Shown here: positions 19,442 to 27,653 of the stretch, piece after piece
Layout: the number at the start of each line of letters is the position of its first letter
How positions within the stretch are numbered: the stretch's first letter is position 1
Source: Micromonospora chokoriensis
GTDB lineage: Bacteria > Actinomycetota > Actinomycetes > Mycobacteriales > Micromonosporaceae
DNA: 64,000 nt
Assembly (NCBI RefSeq): GCF_900091505.1
Contig: NZ_LT607409.1
Location: 496,001 to 560,000, forward strand
Direction of reading: 5' to 3'
The notes under the pieces: generated by a model
The model's input: only the letters and a program-made list of their open reading frames with translations
Databases searched by the model: none
Told to the model about the DNA's origin: nothing
Translations under genes and position numbers: made by a program

Positions 19442-20527
19442 TCACTTGGTCGGCTGGGCCTTCGAGGTGACGGTGATGGTGCCGGCGGCGATGTCCGCCT
19501 TGATCTTGTCGACCTCGGCCTTCAGCTCGGCCGGAACCTTGCTGTCGAAGTCGTGGTACGGGGCGATCGAGACACCGTTGTTGGCCAGGGTGCCGACGAA
19601 GCCCGGCTTGGCCGGCAGCTTGTCGCCGGCGGCGGCCTTGACCACGGCCTCCTTGACGGCCTCCGGGATGTTCTTGACCACGGTGGTGATGATCGCAGAG
19701 CAGTCCGGGGTGCTCTCGCAGCCGTCGACGTCCACCCAGATGGTGCTGTACTTGCCACCCGAGGCCTTGGCCGCGGCGGTGGTGCCGAGGCCGGAGCCGC
19801 CGGCGACCGGCATGATGATGTCCGCGCCCTGGGCGACCAGCGCGTCGGAGACCTTCTTGCCCTCGTCCTGCTTGGCGAAGTCGTTGGTGAAGGAGCCCTT
19901 CTGGGTCTCCTTGTTCCAGCCCAGCGCCTGGACGTTCTTCTTCTTCGTGGTGTTGTAGTACGCCACGCCGTCGACGAAGCCGTCCATGAAGATGGTGACC
20001 GGCGGGATCGGCAGCGCGCCGTAGGTGGCCACCTTGCCGGACTTGCTCATCCCGGCAGCCAGGTAACCGGCCTGGAACGCGGCCTGGGCGGTGTCGAACT
20101 GCATCGGGTAGACGTTGGCGTCACCCGGGTTCGCGTCGACGATGCCGAACTCCTGGTTCGGGTTCGCCTTGGCGATCTTCGAGGTGGCGTTGGCCATCAG
20201 GCCGCCGACCGCGAGGATGAAGTTGCACTTCTGGTTGACGTACTGCGTCAGGTTCGGCTCGTAGTCGGCCTCGGCCTTCGACGCGACGAACTTGATGTCG
20301 ATGTTGTCGTTGGCGGCCTTGGCCTCCTGCAGACCCTTCCAGGCTGAGGCGTTGAACGACTTGTCGTCGATGCCGCCGACGTCGGTCACCATGCAGGCGC
20401 TGAACTTCTTGGCGCCACTGCCGGCGTTGTTGTCATCCTTGGGGGCCTCGCCACAAGCGGCGGCGGTGAGCGCGAGCCCACCCACCGCGATAATCGAGGC
20501 GATCCGCATCCCACGCACCGAGCGCAA
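19442..20527 (-). CDS. BmpA-type nucleoside-binding lipoprotein
   Basis: An extracytoplasmic binding lipoprotein of the Bmp/Med (PnrA-like) family that captures nucleosides for the ABC genes downstream. The signal peptide ends in the lipobox LTAAAC, so the mature protein should be lipid-anchored at Cys. Family features are ACMVTDVGGIDDKSFNASAWKG, a central AAFQAGYLAAGMSKSGKVATYG, and PVAGGSGLGTTAA. The TTG start at 20527 is chosen because AAGGAG lies five bases upstream and the resulting signal peptide has a normal length. A longer frame upstream has no such signal. Two palindromes upstream may be operators. Confidence 0.93.
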   Translation of the reverse strand: MRSVRGMRIASIIAVGGLALTAAACGEAPKDDNNAGSGAKKFSACMVTDVGGIDDKSFNASAWKGLQEAKAANDNIDIKFVASKAEADYEPNLTQYVNQKCNFILAVGGLMANATSKIAKANPNQEFGIVDANPGDANVYPMQFDTAQAAFQAGYLAAGMSKSGKVATYGALPIPPVTIFMDGFVDGVAYYNTTKKKNVQALGWNKETQKGSFTNDFAKQDEGKKVSDALVAQGADIIMPVAGGSGLGTTAAAKASGGKYSTIWVDVDGCESTPDCSAIITTVVKNIPEAVKEAVVKAAAGDKLPAKPGFVGTLANNGVSIAPYHDFDSKVPAELKAEVDKIKADIAAGTITVTSKAQPTK

Positions 20528-20652
20528 GACGTCTCCTTCCCATTGCTCACCGCGCCTTGTGCGGTGGCAGCCCATCAGCCGGCCTGCGGGTGTGCCGCCG
20601 GCTGTCCCACGTTACGGACGGGAGCGTACGCCCGCGCCCACCCACCGGCCGA

Positions 20653-20694
20653 CAATCGTGCACGACTGTTGAGCGCCTGTTACCCGGGTGTAAC
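20653..20694. promoter_or_regulatory. Candidate operators upstream of bmpA
   Basis: Two palindromes lie 125-170 bases upstream of the bmpA start. One is ACAATCGTGCACGACTGT (20653-20670), whose core TCGTGCACGA is perfect and whose flanks match with one mismatch. The other is GTTACCCGGGTGTAAC (20679-20694). They resemble dimeric repressor sites and are placed where a nucleoside-responsive regulator could act. No regulator gene is adjacent. Confidence 0.45.
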
Positions 20695-20750
20695 CCTTGC
20701 GTGGGGCACATCACTCTTCGTGCTGGTAAGCAAGCGCCAAGGCGTCCGCA

Positions 20751-20789
20751 ACGTCCGTTTTTCGGGGGGGCGGCCCCCTCCCCGGACGT
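20751..20789. terminator. Hairpin at the end of the small membrane protein gene
   Basis: ACGTCCG (20751-20757) pairs with CGGACGT (20783-20789), and a run of seven G pairs with a C-rich stretch inside. It begins at the stop codon of the minus-strand gene. It would end that transcript before the bmpA promoter region. Confidence 0.5.
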
Positions 20790-21139
20790 TACCGCCAAAA
20801 GACCGCGACCGCCGCGTTGACCAGGGTCAGGCCGACGATTGCCAGGAAGTGACCGCGGTTCACCGCGTCCCGCTTCCGGGAGAAGAAGACCATGACGAAG
20901 ATCAGCAGAGCGATGACCAGCTTCGTCACAAGTTTCGCCGGCGCCGGTTCGTCTCCGTCGCGGAGCGGGGCGGAGAGCCCGATCCCGGTCAACAGCTGGA
21001 TCGCCGCTCCCCAGAGCATGGCCTGGTTGATCCGGATCGGACCGCTGACGTACTGGGCGATCGCGCCGCCGAGCAGCAGCGCGAAGCCGATCAGATGGAC
21101 ATAGAGGAGGATTAGTCGCAGTGCTTCCACGCCGCTCAT
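20789..21139 (-). CDS. Small conserved membrane protein, four helices
   Basis: A 116-residue integral membrane protein with about four hydrophobic helices: LILLYVHLIGFALLLGGAIAQY, AMLWGAAIQLLTGIGL, LVTKLVIALLIFVMVFF and FLAIVGLTLVNAAVAVF. A histidine in the first helix (YVHLIGF) and a polar loop rich in Asp, Glu and Pro after the second resemble the CopD/DUF2269-like integral membrane group. The match is not firm enough to name. Its stop is embedded in a hairpin. The function is unknown. Confidence 0.72.
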   Translation of the reverse strand: MSGVEALRLILLYVHLIGFALLLGGAIAQYVSGPIRINQAMLWGAAIQLLTGIGLSAPLRDGDEPAPAKLVTKLVIALLIFVMVFFSRKRDAVNRGHFLAIVGLTLVNAAVAVFWR

Positions 21140-21241
21140 CCTCTCCTATCAACGACGGTTTGTAGTAGGGGGTCGGCGTGGCGTGTCCCCGCGCGCCGTC
21201 GCCGGGACGGCATCGGGAGAGCTTGCGGATACCGCGCCGCC
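21140..21241. other. Gap with no intact gene
   Basis: This stretch lies between the membrane protein gene and the first gene remnant. Several short frames are open, but none has a family resemblance or a good ribosome site. I see nothing functional in it. Confidence 0.4.
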
Positions 21242-21337
21242 ATGCGCGCCCGACTGTCCGACATCGCCCAGCAGGCCGACGTCAGCGAGGCGACGGTGTC
21301 GCGGGTGTGCTCTGCACCCAGACCACCCACGGAGTGA
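21242..21337 (+). pseudogene. Remnant of a LacI-family repressor (DNA-binding head only)
   Basis: From the ATG the frame reads MRARLSDIAQQADVSEATVS and then RV, which is the helix-turn-helix of LacI/GalR regulators almost residue for residue. It then runs into unrelated sequence (CSAPRPPTE) and a stop. Everything that should follow (hinge helix and sugar-binding domain) is missing. It looks like a gene truncated by deletion. The following 300 bases contain no continuation that I can recognise. Confidence 0.75.
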
Positions 21338-21502
21338 CCGCACCGTCGACGCCCGGTCCGGCCAGCAGGTCGTCGACCGCCGCGCGGACACCTGGTTGGA
21401 ACGGCGTTCAGGGGGTACCTCCTTCTCGACCTGGTCGTCCGTCGTGCCCCGCGCCGACGGGCGACTGGGCTACCGGCCCCTTGTGGTGGGGGGCGAGGTG
21501 GT

Positions 21503-21540
21503 ACCGGCGCCACGCGGATTCGACTCCGCGCGGCGCCGGT
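21503..21540. repeat. 16-bp hairpin in the gene-remnant region
   Basis: ACCGGCGCCACGCGGA and its near-complement (21525-21540, one mismatch) enclose the loop TTCGAC. It could be the old terminator of a lost gene. It looks a little like a tRNA T-arm, but no other tRNA arms are present. Confidence 0.5.
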
Positions 21541-21645
21541 GTCCGTCTACGCCGATGTGTGCGTCGTCGCCACCGGGGGTACGGCACGAGGCATCGACGC
21601 GACGGAGGTGCCTCGTGGCGGTACGGGTTGCGCAGTGCACGATCG

Positions 21646-21714
21646 GGGTTCACGGTGCTCGCCGACCCCGAGGGCAACGAGTTCTGCGTGCTGGACGCCG
21701 CCCCGACCCGCTGA
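21646..21714 (+). pseudogene. C-terminal remnant of a VOC (glyoxalase-like) protein
   Basis: The last 22 codons before the TGA read GFTVLADPEGNEFCVLDAAP, the very typical C-terminal end of actinobacterial VOC-superfamily proteins. The sequence upstream in the same frame (rich in Arg, Gly and Ser) does not resemble the rest of that fold, and no suitable start exists. Together with the LacI remnant this marks the region as a small gene graveyard. Confidence 0.65.
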
Positions 21715-21724
21715 GCGCCCTGGG

Positions 21725-22150
21725 TCACTTCGCCGTGAGCAGCGCGGCGATCCGGGTGAAGCCGGCGCGCACCTCGGCCTCGTTCGGCGGCTCGGCGGGC
21801 TCGCCGTGCCCCGCCTCGTCGGCGGCAGCGTCCAACTCCTCGTCGATCACGTCCTCGAAGTCACCGTAGAGGTCAGCCCCCTCCACCTGACGCGCCTCGT
21901 CCTCCGCGGCAACCTGCGCGGCGGCGATCTCACTGCGGATCTCGTCGGCCGACAGCGCGGGCAGCAACGGCTCCACCACGGCCATCAACTGCTCCTCGGC
22001 CACCACCGCCTCGGCCAACGCCAGCGCGTGCGGCCGTTCGTACGGCCCGCAGACCACCGGCTCCCACTCGTCGAGGTCACCGAGTGGACCGAAGGTGATG
22101 ATCCACGGCAGGCCGAGGAGCGGCGAGTCCGCCGGCAGGTCCAGTGTCAT
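21725..22150 (-). CDS. Conserved hypothetical acidic protein
   Basis: A soluble protein of about 141 residues. It opens LDLPADSPLLGLPWIITFGP and continues DEWEPVVCGPYERPHALALAEAV. Two acidic alpha-helical segments rich in Ala, Glu and Asp follow. The composition is ordered and coding-like, but I know no family for it. ATG 22150 is chosen. A GTG at 22186 would add 12 residues, and neither has a strong ribosome site. Downstream of it lie only gene remnants. It points the same way as the GntR and YihY genes upstream. Confidence 0.65.
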   Translation of the reverse strand: MTLDLPADSPLLGLPWIITFGPLGDLDEWEPVVCGPYERPHALALAEAVVAEEQLMAVVEPLLPALSADEIRSEIAAAQVAAEDEARQVEGADLYGDFEDVIDEELDAAADEAGHGEPAEPPNEAEVRAGFTRIAALLTAK

Positions 22151-22243
22151 GAGTGCGCCCACCGGCTCATCATGGTCCGCGAACACGATGCACGACGCCT
22201 TTCGGCGTAGTTACCGCCCGTCCGGCGGCCTATCCGTGGTCGG

Positions 22244-22630
22244 TCAGCCAGGGCGGGCGGCGTCCAGGGCGGCACGGACCAGAGCGAGCGCGGTGGCCGG
22301 GGCCACGCCGAGCCGAGCCGCCTCGGCCGCGTACCCGGCGGCGGCCCGCTGCAACCTGTCGACGGCGTCGTCCCGGCCGGGCGCGACGAAGGTGCCGTTG
22401 CGCCCACGGGTCTCCAGCAGCCCCGCGGCCTCCAACTCCCGGTATGCCCGGGCCACCGTGTTCGCGGCCAACCGCAGGTCGGCGGCGAGTTGCCGGACGG
22501 TGGGCAGTCGACTGCCCACCGGCAACCGGCCGTCACCGATCAGCTCGGCGAGCTGCCCGCGCACCTGCTCGTACGGGGGTACCGACGAGTCCGGGTCGAC
22601 CGAGATCAGCACCTCTGCACCTTCCGTCAT
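22244..22630 (-). CDS. GntR-family (YtrA-like) transcriptional regulator
   Basis: A 128-residue short GntR regulator. The N-terminal winged helix reads PPYEQVRGQLAELIGDG, then LPTVRQLAADLRLAANTVAR and a wing with GRNGTFVAPG. The C-terminal 50 residues form only helices, as in the YtrA subfamily, and there is no ligand-binding domain. The start ATG overlaps the stop of the upstream yihY-like gene by one base (TGATG), so the two are coupled. YtrA-type repressors often regulate membrane-protein or transporter genes beside them, which would fit the partner here. Confidence 0.92.
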   Translation of the reverse strand: MTEGAEVLISVDPDSSVPPYEQVRGQLAELIGDGRLPVGSRLPTVRQLAADLRLAANTVARAYRELEAAGLLETRGRNGTFVAPGRDDAVDRLQRAAAGYAAEAARLGVAPATALALVRAALDAARPG

Positions 22631-23556
22631 CAGCCCGCACCGCCCGGCGTACCCGGATCGGTGTCCTCGTCCACGTCCCTCGGCGGCGCGGCGGCCTCCG
22701 CCAGGTCCACCACCCGCCCGCTCGACGAGGTCGCGAGGAGCGCCGCGCCGAACAGCACCAACTGGTTGAGCAGGTAGAGGTACAGCAGCAGACCGACGGC
22801 GCCGGCCACCACGGTGTACGCCGGATTGCGCTCGGTACGCACCACGTAGTACCGCCCGACCGTGTTCAGCAGCGTGATGCCGACCGCCACCAGCAACACC
22901 ACCGGGCGCAACCGGGACCTGCTCATCCGCAGCCGGGGCACCGCGACGAGCAACGCGGTGGCGAGCACCGCGTTGACCAGCACGCTGAGCACCGCGCTGA
23001 TCGTGGTGAGACCGACCGAACCGGTGCTGCGCAGCAGGAAGCGCAGCAGCGACTCCAACGCGTCCACCGCCGCGACCGATACGCCGAGCAGCACGAAGAC
23101 GCCGATCATCACACCCAGGTCGACCAGCCGTCGGATCACCAGGTTGCCCGGCTGCTGGTTGAGCTGGTACATCAACCGCTGCGAGGACCGGATCGCCTCC
23201 ACCCACCCGATGCCGGTGAAGACCAGGATGACCAGACCGACCACGCCGACGGTGTTGCTGGAGTTGGCGATCTGCTGGGCGTCCAGGAACGGCAGGTTGT
23301 CCTTGAGGAAATCGGCGGCCGCCGCGCTGACCTCGTCGTTGTCCTCCAGGATCGCGCCGAAGACGGAGTACGCGACCAGGGCGAGAGCGAACACCGCGAA
23401 GAACCCGTAGTAGGCGATCGCGGCGGCCAGCCTCCCGGCCAGCACCTCGGCGTACAGCGCGCCGGCCCGCCACACGTGGTCGAAGAGCCCCGACCGGTGG
23501 CGCGCGGCGCTCACCCAGCGGTCGATGCCCGCCTCGATCCGGCCGATCACGTTCAC
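22630..23556 (-). CDS. YihY/virulence factor BrkB family membrane protein
   Basis: A polytopic inner-membrane protein of about 308 residues. The YihY/BrkB signature appears as RLAAAIAYYGFFAVFALAL near the start (the usual AaalAYYalfSlaPlll block). FTGIGWVEAIRSSQRLMYQL and LLYLYLLNQLVLFGAALLA follow, both typical of the family. About six membrane helices are visible, with an acidic C-terminal tail. The molecular function of the family is unsettled; despite older names it is not RNase BN. GTG 23556 is taken because GAGG lies 8 bases upstream. The stop overlaps the GntR start. Confidence 0.9.
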   Translation of the reverse strand: MNVIGRIEAGIDRWVSAARHRSGLFDHVWRAGALYAEVLAGRLAAAIAYYGFFAVFALALVAYSVFGAILEDNDEVSAAAADFLKDNLPFLDAQQIANSSNTVGVVGLVILVFTGIGWVEAIRSSQRLMYQLNQQPGNLVIRRLVDLGVMIGVFVLLGVSVAAVDALESLLRFLLRSTGSVGLTTISAVLSVLVNAVLATALLVAVPRLRMSRSRLRPVVLLVAVGITLLNTVGRYYVVRTERNPAYTVVAGAVGLLLYLYLLNQLVLFGAALLATSSSGRVVDLAEAAAPPRDVDEDTDPGTPGGAG

Positions 23557-23638
23557 GCGATCATCCTCGCCGATCTCCCACTGCTGTGGTGGCAGGGCGG
23601 CTCCTGATGCTCGCCGACCGGCGCGTCGCCGACGGGCG

Positions 23639-24184
23639 TCAGTCGCCGAGGCGGTAGTCCCGACGCGGCTGCCACCGGGCCTGCCCGCTGTGCGAGAACA
23701 GGGTGAACGCGTCGACCTCGAACATCGCGGAGAAGTCGGCCAGATCCTCGTACACCTTGTCCAGAGCCTCCGGCGCCACGTCCTGTGCCACTGTGACGTG
23801 CGGATGGTACGGGAAGCGCGCCTGGCGATGCAGGCCCGGCGCCGCGGCGATGGCGGCGGCCAGCAACTCGCACTCACTGATGCCGGCGGCCACCGCGACG
23901 AACACCACCTGGGTGACCGGGCGGAACGTGCCGGTGCCCCGCAGGTGCAGTGTGAACGGCAGGTGCGCGGCGGCGACGGCGGCCAGGTGCTGCTCGACGG
24001 CGGGCAGGTTGGCTGTCTGGATCTCGGTGGGCCCCAGCAACGTCACGTGCGCGGGAACCACGAGCGGGTCGCCGGCCTCGACCCGCCGACGGGTGAGCTG
24101 GCCACCCCACGGCTCGGGAATGTCCACCGCGATGCCGATCTGGGTGGTGTCACCGGTCGGCGAGACCCCGCCACTGCGATCCAC
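23639..24184 (-). CDS. 2'-5' RNA ligase family protein (2H phosphoesterase)
   Basis: A 2H phosphoesterase-fold protein of the LigT/2'-5' RNA ligase group. The two catalytic HxT motifs are present as HVTLLGP and HPHVTVAQ, about 90 residues apart as expected. The fold usually cleaves or ligates 2'-5' or cyclic phosphodiester bonds in RNA or nucleotides; the physiological substrate here is unknown. The start is uncertain. GTG 24184 has GGAGGGG 11 bases upstream, while GTG 24220 is also open. It follows trpS closely on the same strand, so the two may share a transcript. Confidence 0.87.
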   Translation of the reverse strand: MDRSGGVSPTGDTTQIGIAVDIPEPWGGQLTRRRVEAGDPLVVPAHVTLLGPTEIQTANLPAVEQHLAAVAAAHLPFTLHLRGTGTFRPVTQVVFVAVAAGISECELLAAAIAAAPGLHRQARFPYHPHVTVAQDVAPEALDKVYEDLADFSAMFEVDAFTLFSHSGQARWQPRRDYRLGD

Positions 24185-24232
24185 GCTTCGCGCCGCCCCT
24201 CCGGCCACCAACCCGCCCACCTGTACGTGGAG

Positions 24233-25291
<1,059 letters not shown>

Positions 25292-26473
25292 TCATGACGG
25301 GCCGGCGGGTCGGCTGCGCCCCGCCGGTGTCGGGCTGCTGACCTCGGGTGCCTCGCCCGCGTCGACGCGCCGCGTCGGTCCGACCACGGACCGGCGCTGT
25401 TGCCCCGCCATCGTCTCCCGCACCTGTCCGGGGCCGATTCCCCGAACCGACTCGCGGCGCTGCCCGGCGTCGTCCTCACGGCGCTGCCCGGCGTCGTCCT
25501 CACGGCGCTGCTCGGACGACCGGACAGCGGACACCGCGAGCCGGGCCACCCGGCGGCCGTCCAGTGCGAGCACCCGAAGCAGCCAGCCGCCCGGCGGTCC
25601 GGCCGGGTCGGACTCGGCGACCTCGTCCGGTTCAGCGGGCACCGGCACCTCGTCGCCGACCACCGGCAACCGGCCCAGCGCGGCCATCACGAACCCCCCG
25701 ACCGTCTCGTACGGGCCGGCGGGCAGCGCCACCCCGGTCCGTTCGGCGAAGTCGGCGAGGTTGAGGCGGCCGTCCACCACGGCGGGCAGACCGGCGCGTA
25801 CGGGGTCCGGAGCGGCGTCGTACTCGTCGTGAATCTCGCCGATCAACTCCTCGATGAGGTCCTCAAGGGTGACGATCCCGGCGGTGCCTCCGTACTCGTC
25901 CACCACCACGGCGAGGTGCTGGCCCTCCCGACGCATCTCGGTCAGCGCGGGGAGCACCCGCTTGCTGCCGGGTAGCCGCTTCACCTCGCGGGCCAGCTCA
26001 CCGACGGTGACGCGGTTGTCGGCGTCCGGCCGCAGCAGCACGTCACGGAGGTGCACGAAGCCGACCACGTCGTCGTGGGTGCCGTCGGTGACCGGGTAAC
26101 GGGTGTGCGTCTCGGCGCGGACCAGCCGGGCGGCCTCGGCGATGGTCAGCCGCGCCGGAAGGAAGACCACCTCGGTGCGCGGCATCATCACCTCGCGGAT
26201 CAGGCTGGCGCCGGCCACGAGGACCTCGTCGATGATGCGCCGTTCGTCCGGGTCGAGCACGGTGTTCGCCGCGACCAGGTCCCGCAGGTCTGCCTCGGAG
26301 ATGCGCTCGCGGCCCGCCGCCGGGCCCGCCCCGAGCAGATCGGTGACGAGTCGGGTGGCACCATCGGCGGCGCGGACCAGCACGCGGGCGACGGCTCGGG
26401 CGAGCGGACCGGGATCGCGGCGGGGCCGCACCCGCACGCGTCGCCGAAGCCCGGTACGGGCCGCCTCCCGCAT
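25292..26473 (-). CDS. CorC/HlyC-type CBS-domain protein lacking the DUF21 membrane part
   Basis: About 393 residues. Residues 60-100 match the linker that normally follows DUF21 in CNNM/CorC-type proteins (ISEADLRDLVAANTVLDPDERRI), with VMMPRTEVVFL leading into a CBS pair (RYPVTD, VGFVHLRDVLL, AVVVDEYGGTAGIVTLEDLI). A CorC_HlyC transporter-associated domain follows (LNLADFAERTGVALP). The last 70 residues are a disordered tail with QRREDDAG repeats. No membrane helices precede the CBS pair, although an N-terminal amphipathic segment might touch the membrane. ATG 26473 is taken; GTG 26491 is possible. The protein probably belongs to ion-homeostasis machinery, but without DUF21 it would act as a regulator or partner. 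Confidence 0.85.
   Translation of the reverse strand: MREAARTGLRRRVRVRPRRDPGPLARAVARVLVRAADGATRLVTDLLGAGPAAGRERISEADLRDLVAANTVLDPDERRIIDEVLVAGASLIREVMMPRTEVVFLPARLTIAEAARLVRAETHTRYPVTDGTHDDVVGFVHLRDVLLRPDADNRVTVGELAREVKRLPGSKRVLPALTEMRREGQHLAVVVDEYGGTAGIVTLEDLIEELIGEIHDEYDAAPDPVRAGLPAVVDGRLNLADFAERTGVALPAGPYETVGGFVMAALGRLPVVGDEVPVPAEPDEVAESDPAGPPGGWLLRVLALDGRRVARLAVSAVRSSEQRREDDAGQRREDDAGQRRESVRGIGPGQVRETMAGQQRRSVVGPTRRVDAGEAPEVSSPTPAGRSRPAGPS
25451..25515. repeat. 24-bp tandem repeat in the coding tail
   Basis: Nearly three copies of a 24-base unit encode the repeated QRREDDAG octapeptide near the C-terminus of the CBS protein. The unit length is a multiple of three, so copy-number change would not shift the frame. 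Confidence 0.8.
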
Positions 26474-26545
26474 GACAGAGATGGTAGACACCGTTCGCCC
26501 ATCGCACCGGACATCGCACGGGCAGGGCCACGAATGTTCGGCTCT

Positions 26546-26574
26546 GTTTAATTGTGAAAGATTATGATGAGATG
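26546..26574 (+). promoter_or_regulatory. AT-rich promoter island before galE
   Basis: A short block containing TTTAATTGTGAAAGATTATG stands out as the most AT-rich stretch nearby, in the divergent gap between the CBS gene and galE. It probably carries promoter elements for one or both genes. I cannot assign clear -35 and -10 boxes. Confidence 0.4.
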
Positions 26575-26669
26575 GGGATGGTGGCGGTGTCGGCGACGAT
26601 GTCGACCACCGCCTTAGGGTGATCACCGAAGGGCCACGTCCCGGGCGGGCCAGGCAGGGAGGCAACGAC

Positions 26670-27653
26670 GTGAAACTGCTCGTCACCGGGGGCGCCGGCT
26701 TCATCGGCAGCGTGGTGACCCGGATGCTGCTCGACGCGGGCCACCAGGTGGTCGTCCTGGACGACCTCCGCACGGGGCACCGCGAGGCGCTCGCCCCGGA
26801 CGCGACCCACGTCGAGGCGCCCATCCACGAGGCCGCCCGCATCGTCACCGCCGACGCCGGCTTCGACGGGGTGCTGCACTTCGCCGCCCTGATCGCCGCC
26901 GGCGAGTCGATGGTCAGGCCGGAGCTGTACTGGCAGAACAACACCGTCGGCACGCTCGCCCTGATCGACGCGGTCCGCGCCGCCGGGGTGCCCCGGATGG
27001 TCTTCTCCTCCACCGCCGCCGTCTACGGCAACCCGACCGAGCTGCCCATCACCGAAACCGCCGTCAAGGCACCCACCAACACGTACGGCGCCACCAAACT
27101 CGCCGCCGACATGGCGCTCACCTCCGAGGCCGTCGCACACGGGCTCGCCGCGGTCTCGCTGCGCTACTTCAACGTCGCCGGCGCCCACCTCGACGGTGAC
27201 GTCTCGTTGGGCGAACGACACGACCCGGAGACGCACCTGATCCCGATCGCGCTGGAGGTCGCCGCCGGCCGGCGGGAGAAGCTCCAACTGTTCGGCGACG
27301 ACTACCCGACCGTCGACGGCACCTGCGTCCGCGACTACATCCACGTCGCCGATCTCGCCCGGGCGCACCTGCTGGCGTTGGACGCCGCCACCGCCGGCCA
27401 ACACCGCATCTACAACCTCGGCAACGGCAACGGCTTCAGCAACCGCCAGGTCGTCGACGTGGTCCGCGAGGTCACCGGGCGACCCGTGCCGGTCGAGGTG
27501 GCACCGCGCCGCGAGGGCGACCCGGCCGAGCTGGTCGCCTCCTCCGCCCTGGCCCAGGACGAGCTGGGCTGGACGCCCCGGAAGCCGACCCTGCACGACA
27601 TGATCGGCGACGCCTGGGCCTTCTACGGCAAGCACATCCTGGGGCAGTCATGA
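26670..27653 (+). CDS. galE: UDP-glucose 4-epimerase
   Basis: Short-chain dehydrogenase-fold epimerase that interconverts UDP-glucose and UDP-galactose (Leloir pathway). The 327-residue protein has the NAD-binding VTGGAGFIGS at 5-14, HFAALIAAGES, SSTAAVYGNP and the catalytic YGATK. RDYIHVADLARAHLLAL and YNLGNGNGFSNRQVV are both standard for GalE. GTG 26670 is chosen because AGGGAGG lies 7 bases upstream and it gives the canonical KLLVTGG start. The frame extends upstream without a signal. The stop overlaps the galK ATG in ATGA, so the two are coupled. Confidence 0.96.
   Translation: MKLLVTGGAGFIGSVVTRMLLDAGHQVVVLDDLRTGHREALAPDATHVEAPIHEAARIVTADAGFDGVLHFAALIAAGESMVRPELYWQNNTVGTLALIDAVRAAGVPRMVFSSTAAVYGNPTELPITETAVKAPTNTYGATKLAADMALTSEAVAHGLAAVSLRYFNVAGAHLDGDVSLGERHDPETHLIPIALEVAAGRREKLQLFGDDYPTVDGTCVRDYIHVADLARAHLLALDAATAGQHRIYNLGNGNGFSNRQVVDVVREVTGRPVPVEVAPRREGDPAELVASSALAQDELGWTPRKPTLHDMIGDAWAFYGKHILGQS

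Noticed and set aside
21503..21540. Possible tRNA fragment (TTCGAC loop)
   Set aside because: The loop has six bases and the rest of a tRNA is missing. It is better seen as a hairpin.
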